Shown here: positions 57,773 through 64,000 of the stretch, piece after piece | Layout of the letters: the number at the start of each line of letters is the position of its first letter | Position numbering within the stretch: position 1 is the stretch's first letter | NCBI GenBank assembly: GCA_963764315.1 | Contig: CAVXSB010000007.1 | Location: 71,362 to 135,361, forward strand | Origin: DATLWN01 sp963764315 | GTDB taxonomy: Bacteria; Pseudomonadota; Zetaproteobacteria; Mariprofundales; Mariprofundaceae | DNA length: 64,000 nt | Reading direction: 5' to 3' | Translations under genes and position numbers: made by a program | The notes under the pieces: generated by a model | Told to the model about the DNA's origin: nothing | Seen by the model: the letters and a program-made list of their open reading frames with translations, nothing else | Database searches by the model: none

Positions 57773-58705
57773 ATGGCGAACGTGAACTTTGCGGACATGG
57801 ACGGCGTGATCTGGTTCGACGGGGAGATGGTGCCCTGGCGCGATGCCAAGGTGCATGTGCTGACGCACACCCTGCACTACGGCATGGGCGTGTTCGAGGG
57901 CGTGCGCGCCTACCATGCCGACCAGGGCACGGCGATCTTCCGCCTGGCGGCGCATACCGAGCGCCTGTTCCGCTCGGCGAAGATCATGGGCATGCCGATG
58001 CCGTTCAGCCGCGACGAGATCAACGCCGCCCAGATCGCCGCCGTGCGCGACAACGGGCTGGATTCCGCCTACATCCGGCCGATGTGCTTCTACGGCTCCG
58101 AGGGCATGGGCCTACGCGCCGACAATCTGAAGACGCATGTCATCGTCGCCGCCTGGAGCTGGGGGGCGTATCTGGGCAAGGAAGCGCTGGAGCACGGTAT
58201 CCGCATCCGCACCAGCTCGTTCGCGCGCCATCACGTGAACATCGCCATGTGCAAGGCCAAGGCGAACGGCAACTACATCAGCTCCATGCTGGCCCTGGCC
58301 GACGCCCAGCGCGACGGCTACGACGAGGCCCTGTTCCTGGACGTGGACGGCTTCGTGGCCGAAGGCAGTGGTGAGAACATCTTCATCGTGCGCGACGGCA
58401 TCATCTACACCCCTGAGCTCACCGCCTCGCTGGACGGCATCACGCGCGCCACGGTGATGCAGCTGGCGGAGGAGGAGGGGTATACGGTGCGCGAGAAGTG
58501 CATCACCCGCGACGAGGTCTATATCGCCGACGAGGCCTTCTTCACCGGCACTGCCGCCGAGGTCACACCCATCCGCGAGTTGGACGGACGCCCCATCGGC
58601 ACCGGCTCCCGAGGGCCCATCACCGAGCTCCTGCAGAGCCGTTACTTCGACGTCGTGCACGGCCGCAGCGAAAAGCATCTGGATTGGCTGACGCTGGTCA
58701 AGTGA
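57773..58705 (+). CDS. ilvE: Branched-chain amino acid aminotransferase
   Basis: A 310-residue class IV PLP enzyme for the last step of Val, Leu and Ile synthesis. THTLHYGMGVFEGVRAY near 33, the Lys in MCKAKANGNYISSMLA near 160 and GSGENIFIVRDG near 198 are family motifs. AAGGAAG precedes the ATG. The glnE-ilvE pairing is common in gammaproteobacteria. Confidence 0.97.
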   Translation: MANVNFADMDGVIWFDGEMVPWRDAKVHVLTHTLHYGMGVFEGVRAYHADQGTAIFRLAAHTERLFRSAKIMGMPMPFSRDEINAAQIAAVRDNGLDSAYIRPMCFYGSEGMGLRADNLKTHVIVAAWSWGAYLGKEALEHGIRIRTSSFARHHVNIAMCKAKANGNYISSMLALADAQRDGYDEALFLDVDGFVAEGSGENIFIVRDGIIYTPELTASLDGITRATVMQLAEEEGYTVREKCITRDEVYIADEAFFTGTAAEVTPIRELDGRPIGTGSRGPITELLQSRYFDVVHGRSEKHLDWLTLVK

Positions 58706-59445
58706 GCCCCGGCGGGGCTCAGCCGTTGCTCTACGAGCACGGCCTGAATATGCGGGCGGTGTTCGACATCGCCGCGCTGCCGCCTTCCCTGCAAGACACG
58801 CTCGCCCGCGCGTTGCCCGATCTGCATCAATTCCGGCAATTGCACCTGTTCGGCCAGGGCGGCCGCGGCCTGTGGCAGTCGCTGCAGGCGCTGGATGATG
58901 AGCACGGGCCTGAACCGGTCGACGATTTCGCCGGCGCCGTCGTGCGCCGCTATTTCGACGAGGGGCTGGGTGCCCCGCGCTACCGGCTGCTGCTTCCCTA
59001 TGGGGAGGCGACGCTGCCGCTGCAAAAGCTGGGCGAGCTCGCCGGCTGGCATCACGAATCGCCGTTCCGGGTCGGCGTCAACGGCCACTGGGGCTCGTGG
59101 TTCGCCTACCGCGCCGTGGTGCTGGCCGACACGGATCTGCTGCCAACACCGAAGGCCGACTGGGGCGCGGTCTGCCCCGACTGTGCAGCCAAGCCCTGCA
59201 TCAATGCCTGCCCGGTGGGCGCCCTGGCTACGGGTACCCTGGATCTGGAGGCCTGCGTCGATTACCGGCTGCAGGAGGGCGCGCACTGCAGCCGTCAGTG
59301 CCTGGCGCGCATCATCTGCCCGGTGGGTGCGGAGCACCGCTACACCAAGGACCAGATCCGCTACCACTACGGCCGCTCGCTGATCACCCTGAAGGCCTGG
59401 CGCCAGAAAACGCTGGATCGGCCGTCATCGGTGAATGATCCCTAG
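58702..59445 (+). CDS. Ferredoxin-like 4Fe-4S protein
   Basis: A 247-residue soluble protein with an N-terminal region of unknown fold and a C-terminal Fe-S part: CPDC-x4-CINACPVGAL (about 155-170) and C-x9-HCSRQC-x5-CPVG. This resembles the C-terminal Fe-S domains of QueG-like and ferredoxin-like proteins but lacks their catalytic regions. GTG 58702 overlaps the ilvE stop as GTGA; ATG 58750 is the alternative. Function unknown, possibly an electron donor. Confidence 0.7.
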   Translation: MSPGGAQPLLYEHGLNMRAVFDIAALPPSLQDTLARALPDLHQFRQLHLFGQGGRGLWQSLQALDDEHGPEPVDDFAGAVVRRYFDEGLGAPRYRLLLPYGEATLPLQKLGELAGWHHESPFRVGVNGHWGSWFAYRAVVLADTDLLPTPKADWGAVCPDCAAKPCINACPVGALATGTLDLEACVDYRLQEGAHCSRQCLARIICPVGAEHRYTKDQIRYHYGRSLITLKAWRQKTLDRPSSVNDP

Positions 59446-59529
59446 AGGCCTTGGGACGGACCTGATGGGGTCCCAACACAGCGGTTTGCTGGACGGACCG
59501 ATGCCGGCTGCATAATATCCACAACTTCC

Positions 59530-59546
59530 TTGGGGGAGGGCGAAGA
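59530..59546. repeat. Direct repeat, left copy
   Basis: TTGGGGGAGGGCGAAGA matches the copy at 60370-60386 at 16 of 17 positions. The two copies flank the lipoprotein gene 59664-60281. Confidence 0.4.
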
Positions 59547-59573
59547 AGGCCGGGCAATCGCCCGGCCTTCTTT
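59543..59573. terminator. Bidirectional intrinsic terminator
   Basis: A stem of about 13 bp (AAGAAGGCCGGGC and complement) with an AATC loop, then TTTGTT on the right. It ends the rightward ilvE/Fe-S unit and can also stop leftward transcription. Confidence 0.8.
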
Positions 59574-59610
59574 GTTGCTGGGCCAACCTATGCGTTGACC
59601 GTTATCGCAT

Positions 59611-59636
59611 TCGGGTCAACCGATAGCTTGACCCGA
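59611..59636 (-). terminator. Hairpin after the lipoprotein gene
   Basis: TCGGGTCAA and TTGACCCGA form a 9-bp perfect stem with an 8-nt loop, 28 nt after the stop of the leftward lipoprotein gene. No T run follows, so terminator activity is only likely. Confidence 0.45.
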
Positions 59637-59663
59637 GGCGTCCGGGGCCGAGTCCCGTATGGA

Positions 59664-60281
59664 TCAGAAACGGGAAAATTCGAGGCTGTCCAGCACCTGC
59701 ATGCCCTTGCGCATGAAGTCGGGATCGCGCTGGCCGGGCTCGTAGCGCTGGGAGTAACCGAGATAGGTGACGGTGCCGGCATCATTCGGATGCCGGCACG
59801 AGAGCTGCACGATCTCCAGGATCATGTCGCCCTTCCTGCCGGATCGCCGCTTCGCCTGGTGATCCACGCTCGTCATGTGCGCCTGCACGCACTGCGCCTC
59901 CTGGTGGGTGACGGCGGTGAACTCGGCCTGCTGGCTGCCGTAGCGCCCGCCGTCCTCGGCGGCCCGGGTCATCTTGTCGTGCACGTAGCGCTCGAATTCG
60001 GCGGGGCTCTTGAAGTGCGGGGTGGTGACATTGCCCGACATGATCTTCATCGTCTCGTCAGGGCTGGGCCCGGACTTGGCCAGGGTCACCTGGGTGCCGT
60101 TGCGCCCGGTGATGCGCCAGCCCTTTTCGGCCGGCGGCATGAACGAATAGCCGTATTGCACCAGCCGCTGCGGCGGCTGCGACAACTCCGGCTGCGCCGG
60201 CGTTTGCGCCATCCGCGTCCCGGCGCAGGCAGTCAACATCAGGGCCAGCAGCCCCAGGCTCAACAGACGGATGCTCTTCAT
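59664..60281 (-). CDS. Predicted lipoprotein of unknown function
   Basis: A 205-residue protein with a lipoprotein signal (lipobox MLTAC, Cys19). The mature part has two conserved-looking Cys (SLCVQAH-like CVQAH and QLSCRHP) that could form a disulfide. No family recognised. It is flanked by 17-nt direct repeats and by hairpins, suggesting it may have been inserted or duplicated as a unit. Confidence 0.75.
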   Translation of the reverse strand: MKSIRLLSLGLLALMLTACAGTRMAQTPAQPELSQPPQRLVQYGYSFMPPAEKGWRITGRNGTQVTLAKSGPSPDETMKIMSGNVTTPHFKSPAEFERYVHDKMTRAAEDGGRYGSQQAEFTAVTHQEAQCVQAHMTSVDHQAKRRSGRKGDMILEIVQLSCRHPNDAGTVTYLGYSQRYEPGQRDPDFMRKGMQVLDSLEFSRF

Positions 60282-60369
60282 GGCATGCCCCCTTACGCAT
60301 CGGCGTATCCGTAGTTAAGCAATCTTCCCCGCCCTTGGGCGCCCAATCCCCCAAATCTGATGCCTTGCT

Positions 60370-60386
60370 TTGGGGGAGGGCAAAGA
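60370..60386. repeat. Direct repeat, right copy
   Basis: TTGGGGGAGGGCAAAGA, 16 of 17 identical to the copy at 59530-59546. Confidence 0.4.
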
Positions 60387-60441
60387 TGCTTCCTAGTGCT
60401 TGCGCCCACCCACCCGCCCATCTACCATGGCATGGTCAGTT

Positions 60442-60514
60442 AAAAGGTCCCACCCCGGTAACAAGAGCTCATGGAGCTCTTCCTCTTCGGAGGATAGCCG
60501 GGGTGGTCGCTTTT
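60442..60514. other. Folded palindromic element: three-way junction with A4/T4 ends
   Basis: An outer stem (AAAAG with CTTTT) and a 9-bp stem (CCACCCCGG 60450-60458 with its complement 60498-60506) enclose two hairpins: AAGAGCTC-ATG-GAGCTCTT (60463-60481) and CCTC-TTCG-GAGG (60482-60493). The whole can fold on either strand and ends in T4 either way. It could be an elaborate bidirectional terminator, a small structured RNA, or the end of a mobile element. It sits just past the DUF3800 gene. The rest of the gap (60282-60441) shows no gene. Confidence 0.55.
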
Positions 60515-60518
60515 CCGG

Positions 60519-61180
60519 CTAGTAGTATTCGACCTTCCCGTCCTTGAACACATCCCATTCCGCATCGATGCACGGCTTGATCACATCGTAGGATCGGGTG
60601 TCCCCATTGGCCCATTTTCTCCAAATGGCCCAGATCCGTAATCGGCGACCTGCAGGTTCAGGCTCGATCTCGACTGGTGATGGTAGATGCGGTATTCGAT
60701 GCCTTCGCGCAGCAAGCCTGCCAATTCCAGCTTCACGCCCTTTTCCATGGCTCTCTTTTTCTTGGCCACCGGCATAACGTCGGTGAACAGAATCACCCGC
60801 TCGTAGCCCTTGCCGTGCACATGCTTTTCCACCACCCATTTCATCAGCATGCGGAACACCTTGGTGTAGAAGGCACTCGCGTCGCGAATGGACGGATTCG
60901 TTTTGTTCTTCTGCACGATCATCGAGCTGACCTGAATATGTTCGAGATTCTCCCGGACGATGGCGAACACCTTATTGCGAACCGCCTGCTTGTCTTCGGA
61001 TGCATGGAAATATTCGAGGTTGGTGCCTTGTTCCAGCAGGTCGTACTTGAGGCTGCGCAGCTTGTCGTAGCTCGGAAAGGGGCGCTCCTCCAGCAGGCAT
61101 GTCAGCATGAAATAGCGGGTACCACCGGGCGAGAAATCGAAGTTGCCGCCCTCGTCGATAAACAGGTAAAGGGTCTTCAA
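60519..61180 (-). pseudogene. DUF3800-domain protein, frameshifted
   Basis: About 220 residues when joined. The N-terminal FIDEGGNFDF (Asp8, Glu9) and LNLQVADY near 180 are the DUF3800 acidic motifs of this RNase H-like predicted nuclease family. One frame ends after QVADYGSG; the other continues IWAIWRKWANGDTRSYDVIK, the expected C-terminus, and stops at 60519. One base is missing near 60636-60641. Real inactivation or a sequencing indel are both possible. DUF3800 proteins are frequent in mobile and defence regions. Confidence 0.8.
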
Positions 61181-61241
61181 GGTTTATTTCACCAGGAGGT
61201 GGATGGGTTTCACATGGCATCCTAAACAGCAGAGTTCTAAG

Positions 61242-61688
61242 TCAGTGAATTTGACCCTTAGCCCAAAGTTTGTCGAACTCACTGCGCTTGACCATCTTCA
61301 AATTTGCACATTTCTCTAGCATCTTGATGTCGGAAGGGTTGCTGCACCAATCCGGCGGTTGCCACCATTTGGCAAAGGCCTGGTCCATTTTGGCCTTCTC
61401 AGTAGCCCGGGCTTGCTCTGCCGCGGCATTCTGGTTCCGCTGTTTCATGCGCGCGAGGTCAGCCATCACCTCACGTCGGTCCTGCTCCTGTTGCGACGTC
61501 AACTGCTGCTGCCGCTGATCCATGAGCCTTTGCTGCATTTGCAGCTGTTGCTGGTGCAGGTTCTGCAGTGAAACATTCAGCTGTTCATTGATCTGCTTGG
61601 CTTCATAGCTGACGATCGCCAGCCGGACACCCCAGATGATAAGCACACCCAACACGATGCCGCCGGCAATTTGCATCACCAATTTCAT
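61242..61688 (-). CDS. Membrane-anchored Gln-rich coiled-coil protein
   Basis: A 148-residue protein: one N-terminal membrane helix (about residues 3-24), then a Gln-rich coiled coil (LHQQQLQMQQRLMDQRQQQL) to about residue 85, and a C-terminal part with two Cys (WCSNPS; EKCANL). No family recognised. ATG 61688 is chosen over 61703 because GGGAGG lies at about 61694-61699. Confidence 0.65.
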   Translation of the reverse strand: MKLVMQIAGGIVLGVLIIWGVRLAIVSYEAKQINEQLNVSLQNLHQQQLQMQQRLMDQRQQQLTSQQEQDRREVMADLARMKQRNQNAAAEQARATEKAKMDQAFAKWWQPPDWCSNPSDIKMLEKCANLKMVKRSEFDKLWAKGQIH

Positions 61689-61804
61689 GATGAACCCTCC
61701 CAATATCTGAATATCTTAGACCAGAGAAGATATACCCTTTCGGATCATTGTCGGGGATCGACGATCAAACTATGGTAGCAATCACGTTTGAGGGGAGGCG
61801 CGAT

Positions 61805-61961
61805 TTGCAACGGGCGAAGACGATCCAGATATTCCTGCCGGACGGCAATACGCGCGGCAATCGAGATTGCCGAGATCACCAGCCGCACGGTGCAGGTGAT
61901 GCTGACCCCGCGCGCCAGCCTCGATCTGGCGCAAAAGCGCGACGACGATAAAGGGCTCTGA
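61805..61961 (+). pseudogene. N-terminal remnant of a GIY-YIG/DUF4357-type protein
   Basis: From TTG 61805 (GGGGAGG at 6 nt) the frame reads KTIQIFLPDGNTRG; after an extra A near 61859 it continues IEIAEITSRTVQVMLTPRASL and stops at 61961. This is the N-terminal strand domain that precedes GIY-YIG nuclease domains in a family common near restriction and mobile loci. The nuclease part is absent, so this is a truncated remnant. Confidence 0.6.
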
Positions 61962-61970
61962 CCCCTTTAT
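61948..61970. repeat. REP-like 8-bp inverted repeat
   Basis: ATAAAGGG and CCCTTTAT flank a 7-nt CTCTGAC loop. Read leftward it contains GGGGTCAGAGCCC, a sequence type common in REP elements moved by RAYT (TnpA_REP) transposases. No such transposase is in the window. Confidence 0.45.
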
Positions 61971-62003
61971 CCGAGCCTCGGCCTTTTCGTTGTGAAATGC
62001 CGC

Positions 62004-62520
62004 TTAGGCTTCTGAGATCACAAACTTCGACAGGTCACGCAAAGGCGTATTGGCCTTGAAGTTCGATACCACCTTTCCGTCGGGCAAATCGTAGAATTGG
62101 ACATGCCAGTACTTCCTATCGTCGCTTTCCGTGGTGTTCATGTCGGGAAGCCATTTCGAGAACTCCGCATAAGGAATGAGCAAGACATGCTCGGGAGACC
62201 CACAACCAAAGGCGACGTATGCATTGGCGTATTTCTCTAAAGCTTCCTTTTGATGCGGATGGAAGGCATACCAATAGTAAACCTTGCCGTTCTGGGGGTA
62301 GGCTTTTGAGGCGACGCACAAAACGGCGGTGTCCGAAGTCTGTTCCGAATAAAGCAAGCGCGTTTTCTTCTTTAGGCTTGTTAGGCCCAAGTGGGTTTGG
62401 GCGGCACGGGCGACCTCAGCATTGAATGCCACGGGGGTGAACTTCTTCTCCTTGCCAGCCTTGCTTTCGCTTTCCGCTTCGGGCGATTCGGCATCCTCTT
62501 GCCTTAATGTCGTCAGCCAT
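62004..62520 (-). pseudogene. Accessory protein of unknown function, frame break near the start
   Basis: About 172 residues. The main frame reads from RQEDAESPEAESESKAGKEK through a globular part (KKTRLLYSEQ, GKVYYWYAFHPHQKEAL, KYWHVQFYDLPDGKVV) to the stop at 62004. Its natural start is ATG 62520 (MADDI), overlapping the stop of the upstream gene, but one extra base near 62505 separates them. No family recognised. AT-richer than the core genes. The position suggests a partner of the PD-(D/E)XK protein. Confidence 0.6.
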
Positions 62521-63189
62521 AGTCGGCTCGCAGATCCACGATGAAGTCGAGGCGAGTAAGCTCTTTTGGGATCAGGAGTTGGCGGATTTTTTCGATCGTC
62601 ACATCGCTGTCGGCCTCTTCTTTCGTCATTACCAATTTCATCAATGAATCGGCGCTGATCATGCGGATATCCCATGCATACCGCGAGAACCTCGGACTTG
62701 GGCCTCTAGCCCGTCCGTATCGTTGCGGCCAACGACGATGAGAATCGAAGAATTGGACGTGATTCTTCCGGCCTTCAATAGCTCGCTGCGATAGTTGGCA
62801 ATGGTCTCCAAATTGATGGCATAGGCATCCGTGGTCTTAACCTCGACGACGAGGCTGTACCCACTTGGATATCTCCAAACGCCGTCAAAGCCAATGCTTC
62901 CTTGCTTTCCGCGATACAGGCCGTGCTCAATCTTGCAATCCAGGCGTGCGCCCATCTCATTAACGATTTCCTGGAGCACTAAGCCACTATCCTTAAACGA
63001 TTTTCCGAGGCACTCATCGAGGTATTTGGCCAGTGTCGCCGTTGAAATTGATGACAGATATTCTCGAAGCTCTCTAGAGGTATTGCTATTGTCCTTCAAC
63101 TCACCATCGCCAGCCATCGTGACGATTTGATAGAGCTGTTTAGACTCAACTTCTTCAGGATTCGATTTCCAGAAAGCAATCAACGACAT
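62513..63189 (-). pseudogene. PD-(D/E)XK-like restriction endonuclease-type protein, frameshifted
   Basis: About 225 residues when joined. IGFDGVWRYPSGYSLVVEVK holds an Asp and an EVK matching the PD-(D/E)XK nuclease core, with KTTDAYAINLETIANYR after it. The first frame breaks after AQVRGSR near 62681; the next continues YAWDIRMISADSLMKLV and ends DLRADYG at 62513. The joined C-terminus is family-like. Its place beside hsdR suggests a restriction or defence role; not proven. Confidence 0.7.
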
Positions 63190-63198
63190 GGCATCCCT

Positions 63199-64000
63199 CT
63201 ATGTTGTCCAATTCTGAGAAAGCGCTTCGGCCTGTTCCAGCACCAGATCGATCGCGTCCTGCTGCCCATCCGGCGGGTATTTCCATTTGCGCAGCGCGCG
63301 GCGCACCAGGTTGCGCAGCTTGGCGCGCACACTGTCGCGCACCTGCCAATCCACCGTCGTGCTTTTGCGCAGCTGCTCGGTCACGTACTTGGCGAGCTCG
63401 CGCAGCTTGTCGTCGCCCAGCTCCCGCACCGCAGATTCGTTCTGGATCAGGGCGCGGTAGAAGGCGATCTCGTCCGGATTGAGTCCCAGCTTCTCGGCCG
63501 CCTCGGCATCGGCCTCCATATCCTTGGCCATCTTGATCAGCTCTTCGATGACTTGGGCCGTCTCGATGGCCCGGTTATGGTATTTACGCAGCGTTTCCAT
63601 GATGCGGTCGGAGTATTTCTTTTCCGACACCACGTCGGTCTTCAGACGCGCCTTGATCTCGTCGCGCAGCAGTTTCTCGAGCAGTTCCACCGCCAGATTC
63701 TTCTGCGGCAGGTTCCTCACATCATCGAGGAACTCCTCGGAAAGTAGGCCGATGTTCGGCTTATCCAGTCCCACCAGCTCGAACACGTCGGCCACGCCGC
63801 CGGCCACGATGGCGTTGTCGATGATCTGCTTCATCGCCGAGTGCTTCTCTTCGTTCGCTGCGCCGCTTCTCGATGCTGGTGAATTTCACGATCGCCGCTT
63901 TCACGGCGGAAAGGAAAGCAATCTCCTTCTTCAGCGGCGCCGCCTCATCCAGCGTGCCGCAAAGCGTGTAGGCCTTGCCTATCGCCGCCATCACATCGAG
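63199..64000 (-). pseudogene. hsdR: Type I restriction enzyme HsdR, C-terminal part, frameshifted and cut by the window edge
   Basis: The C-terminal region of the R subunit, which translocates and cleaves DNA in the HsdRMS complex. AIVKFTSIEK in the first frame is followed, after one extra base near 63859, by ANEEKHSAMKQIIDNAIVAGG, VFELVGLDKPNIGLLSEEFL and NLAVELLEKLLRDEIKARL, all typical. The helicase and nuclease domains lie beyond the right edge, as do hsdM and hsdS if present. Confidence 0.85.

Noticed and set aside
55412..57955. An 847-codon frame opposite glnE
   Set aside because: Composition is His/Gly/Arg-rich shadow sequence; glnE on the other strand has full family motifs.

Overview
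The window is high-GC, gene-dense chromosomal DNA from a Gram-negative proteobacterium, most likely a gammaproteobacterium or close relative. The support is functional: a complete lptCAB/kdsCD lipopolysaccharide block, Mla lipid transport, UbiX/UbiK ubiquinone genes, a sigma54-type pilA promoter, glnE, ZapD and YajQ. The arsenic locus and metal efflux gene would suit a metal-exposed habitat, but the species cannot be fixed from the sequence alone.

Layout: 1-2.9 kb is an arsenic/metal block (thioredoxin-like protein, ArsP-type permease, ACR3, small membrane protein, ArsR). 2.9-6.8 kb is argDFG followed tightly by a b561-type cytochrome and arsR. 6.9-8.6 kb is a CDF zinc exporter with an ABC ATPase. 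8.7-14.2 kb is trpF-trpB-trpA, a metallo-beta-lactamase-fold phosphodiesterase, accD and folC, meeting ilvBN head-on. 16.4-21.3 kb is LysM protein-dprA-topA-rimI. 21.5-25.7 kb has plsY, an SDR protein, an acyl-CoA ligase and yajQ. 25.8-33.5 kb is an M23 peptidase, kdsD-kdsC-lptC-lptA-lptB, ubiX, a lipoprotein, ubiK and comM.

33.6-38.9 kb is the most coherent special system: two type IV pilins behind a sigma54 promoter, an O-antigen-ligase/PglL-like membrane protein, a membrane-anchored helical protein and an ABC exporter resembling Myxococcus PilGHI. It looks like a pilin production, glycosylation and export-support module. 38.9-43.3 kb is hyuA-hyuB-tsaD, overlapping. 43.4-49.1 kb has a beta-barrel-like protein, an orphan pilP, nth, maf, zapD, a small ATPase, tRNA-Gly(CCC), an LMW phosphatase and dnaQ. 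49.2-55 kb is mlaFEDC plus a giant AsmA/YhdP-like protein. 55-59.4 kb is glnE, ilvE and an Fe-S protein.

From about 59.6 kb rightward the content becomes accessory and partly AT-richer: a lipoprotein between short direct repeats, a folded palindromic element, a DUF3800 gene, a Gln-rich coiled-coil protein, a GIY-YIG-type remnant, a PD-(D/E)XK-like protein and the C-terminal end of a type I restriction HsdR.

At least ten genes or gene segments carry single-base frame breaks while both flanking frames remain family-like (argD, dprA, mlaD twice, mlaE, DUF3800 and four at the right end). Housekeeping genes are affected, so assembly indels are the simplest explanation. Gene ends given here join the frames and should be read with that in mind.
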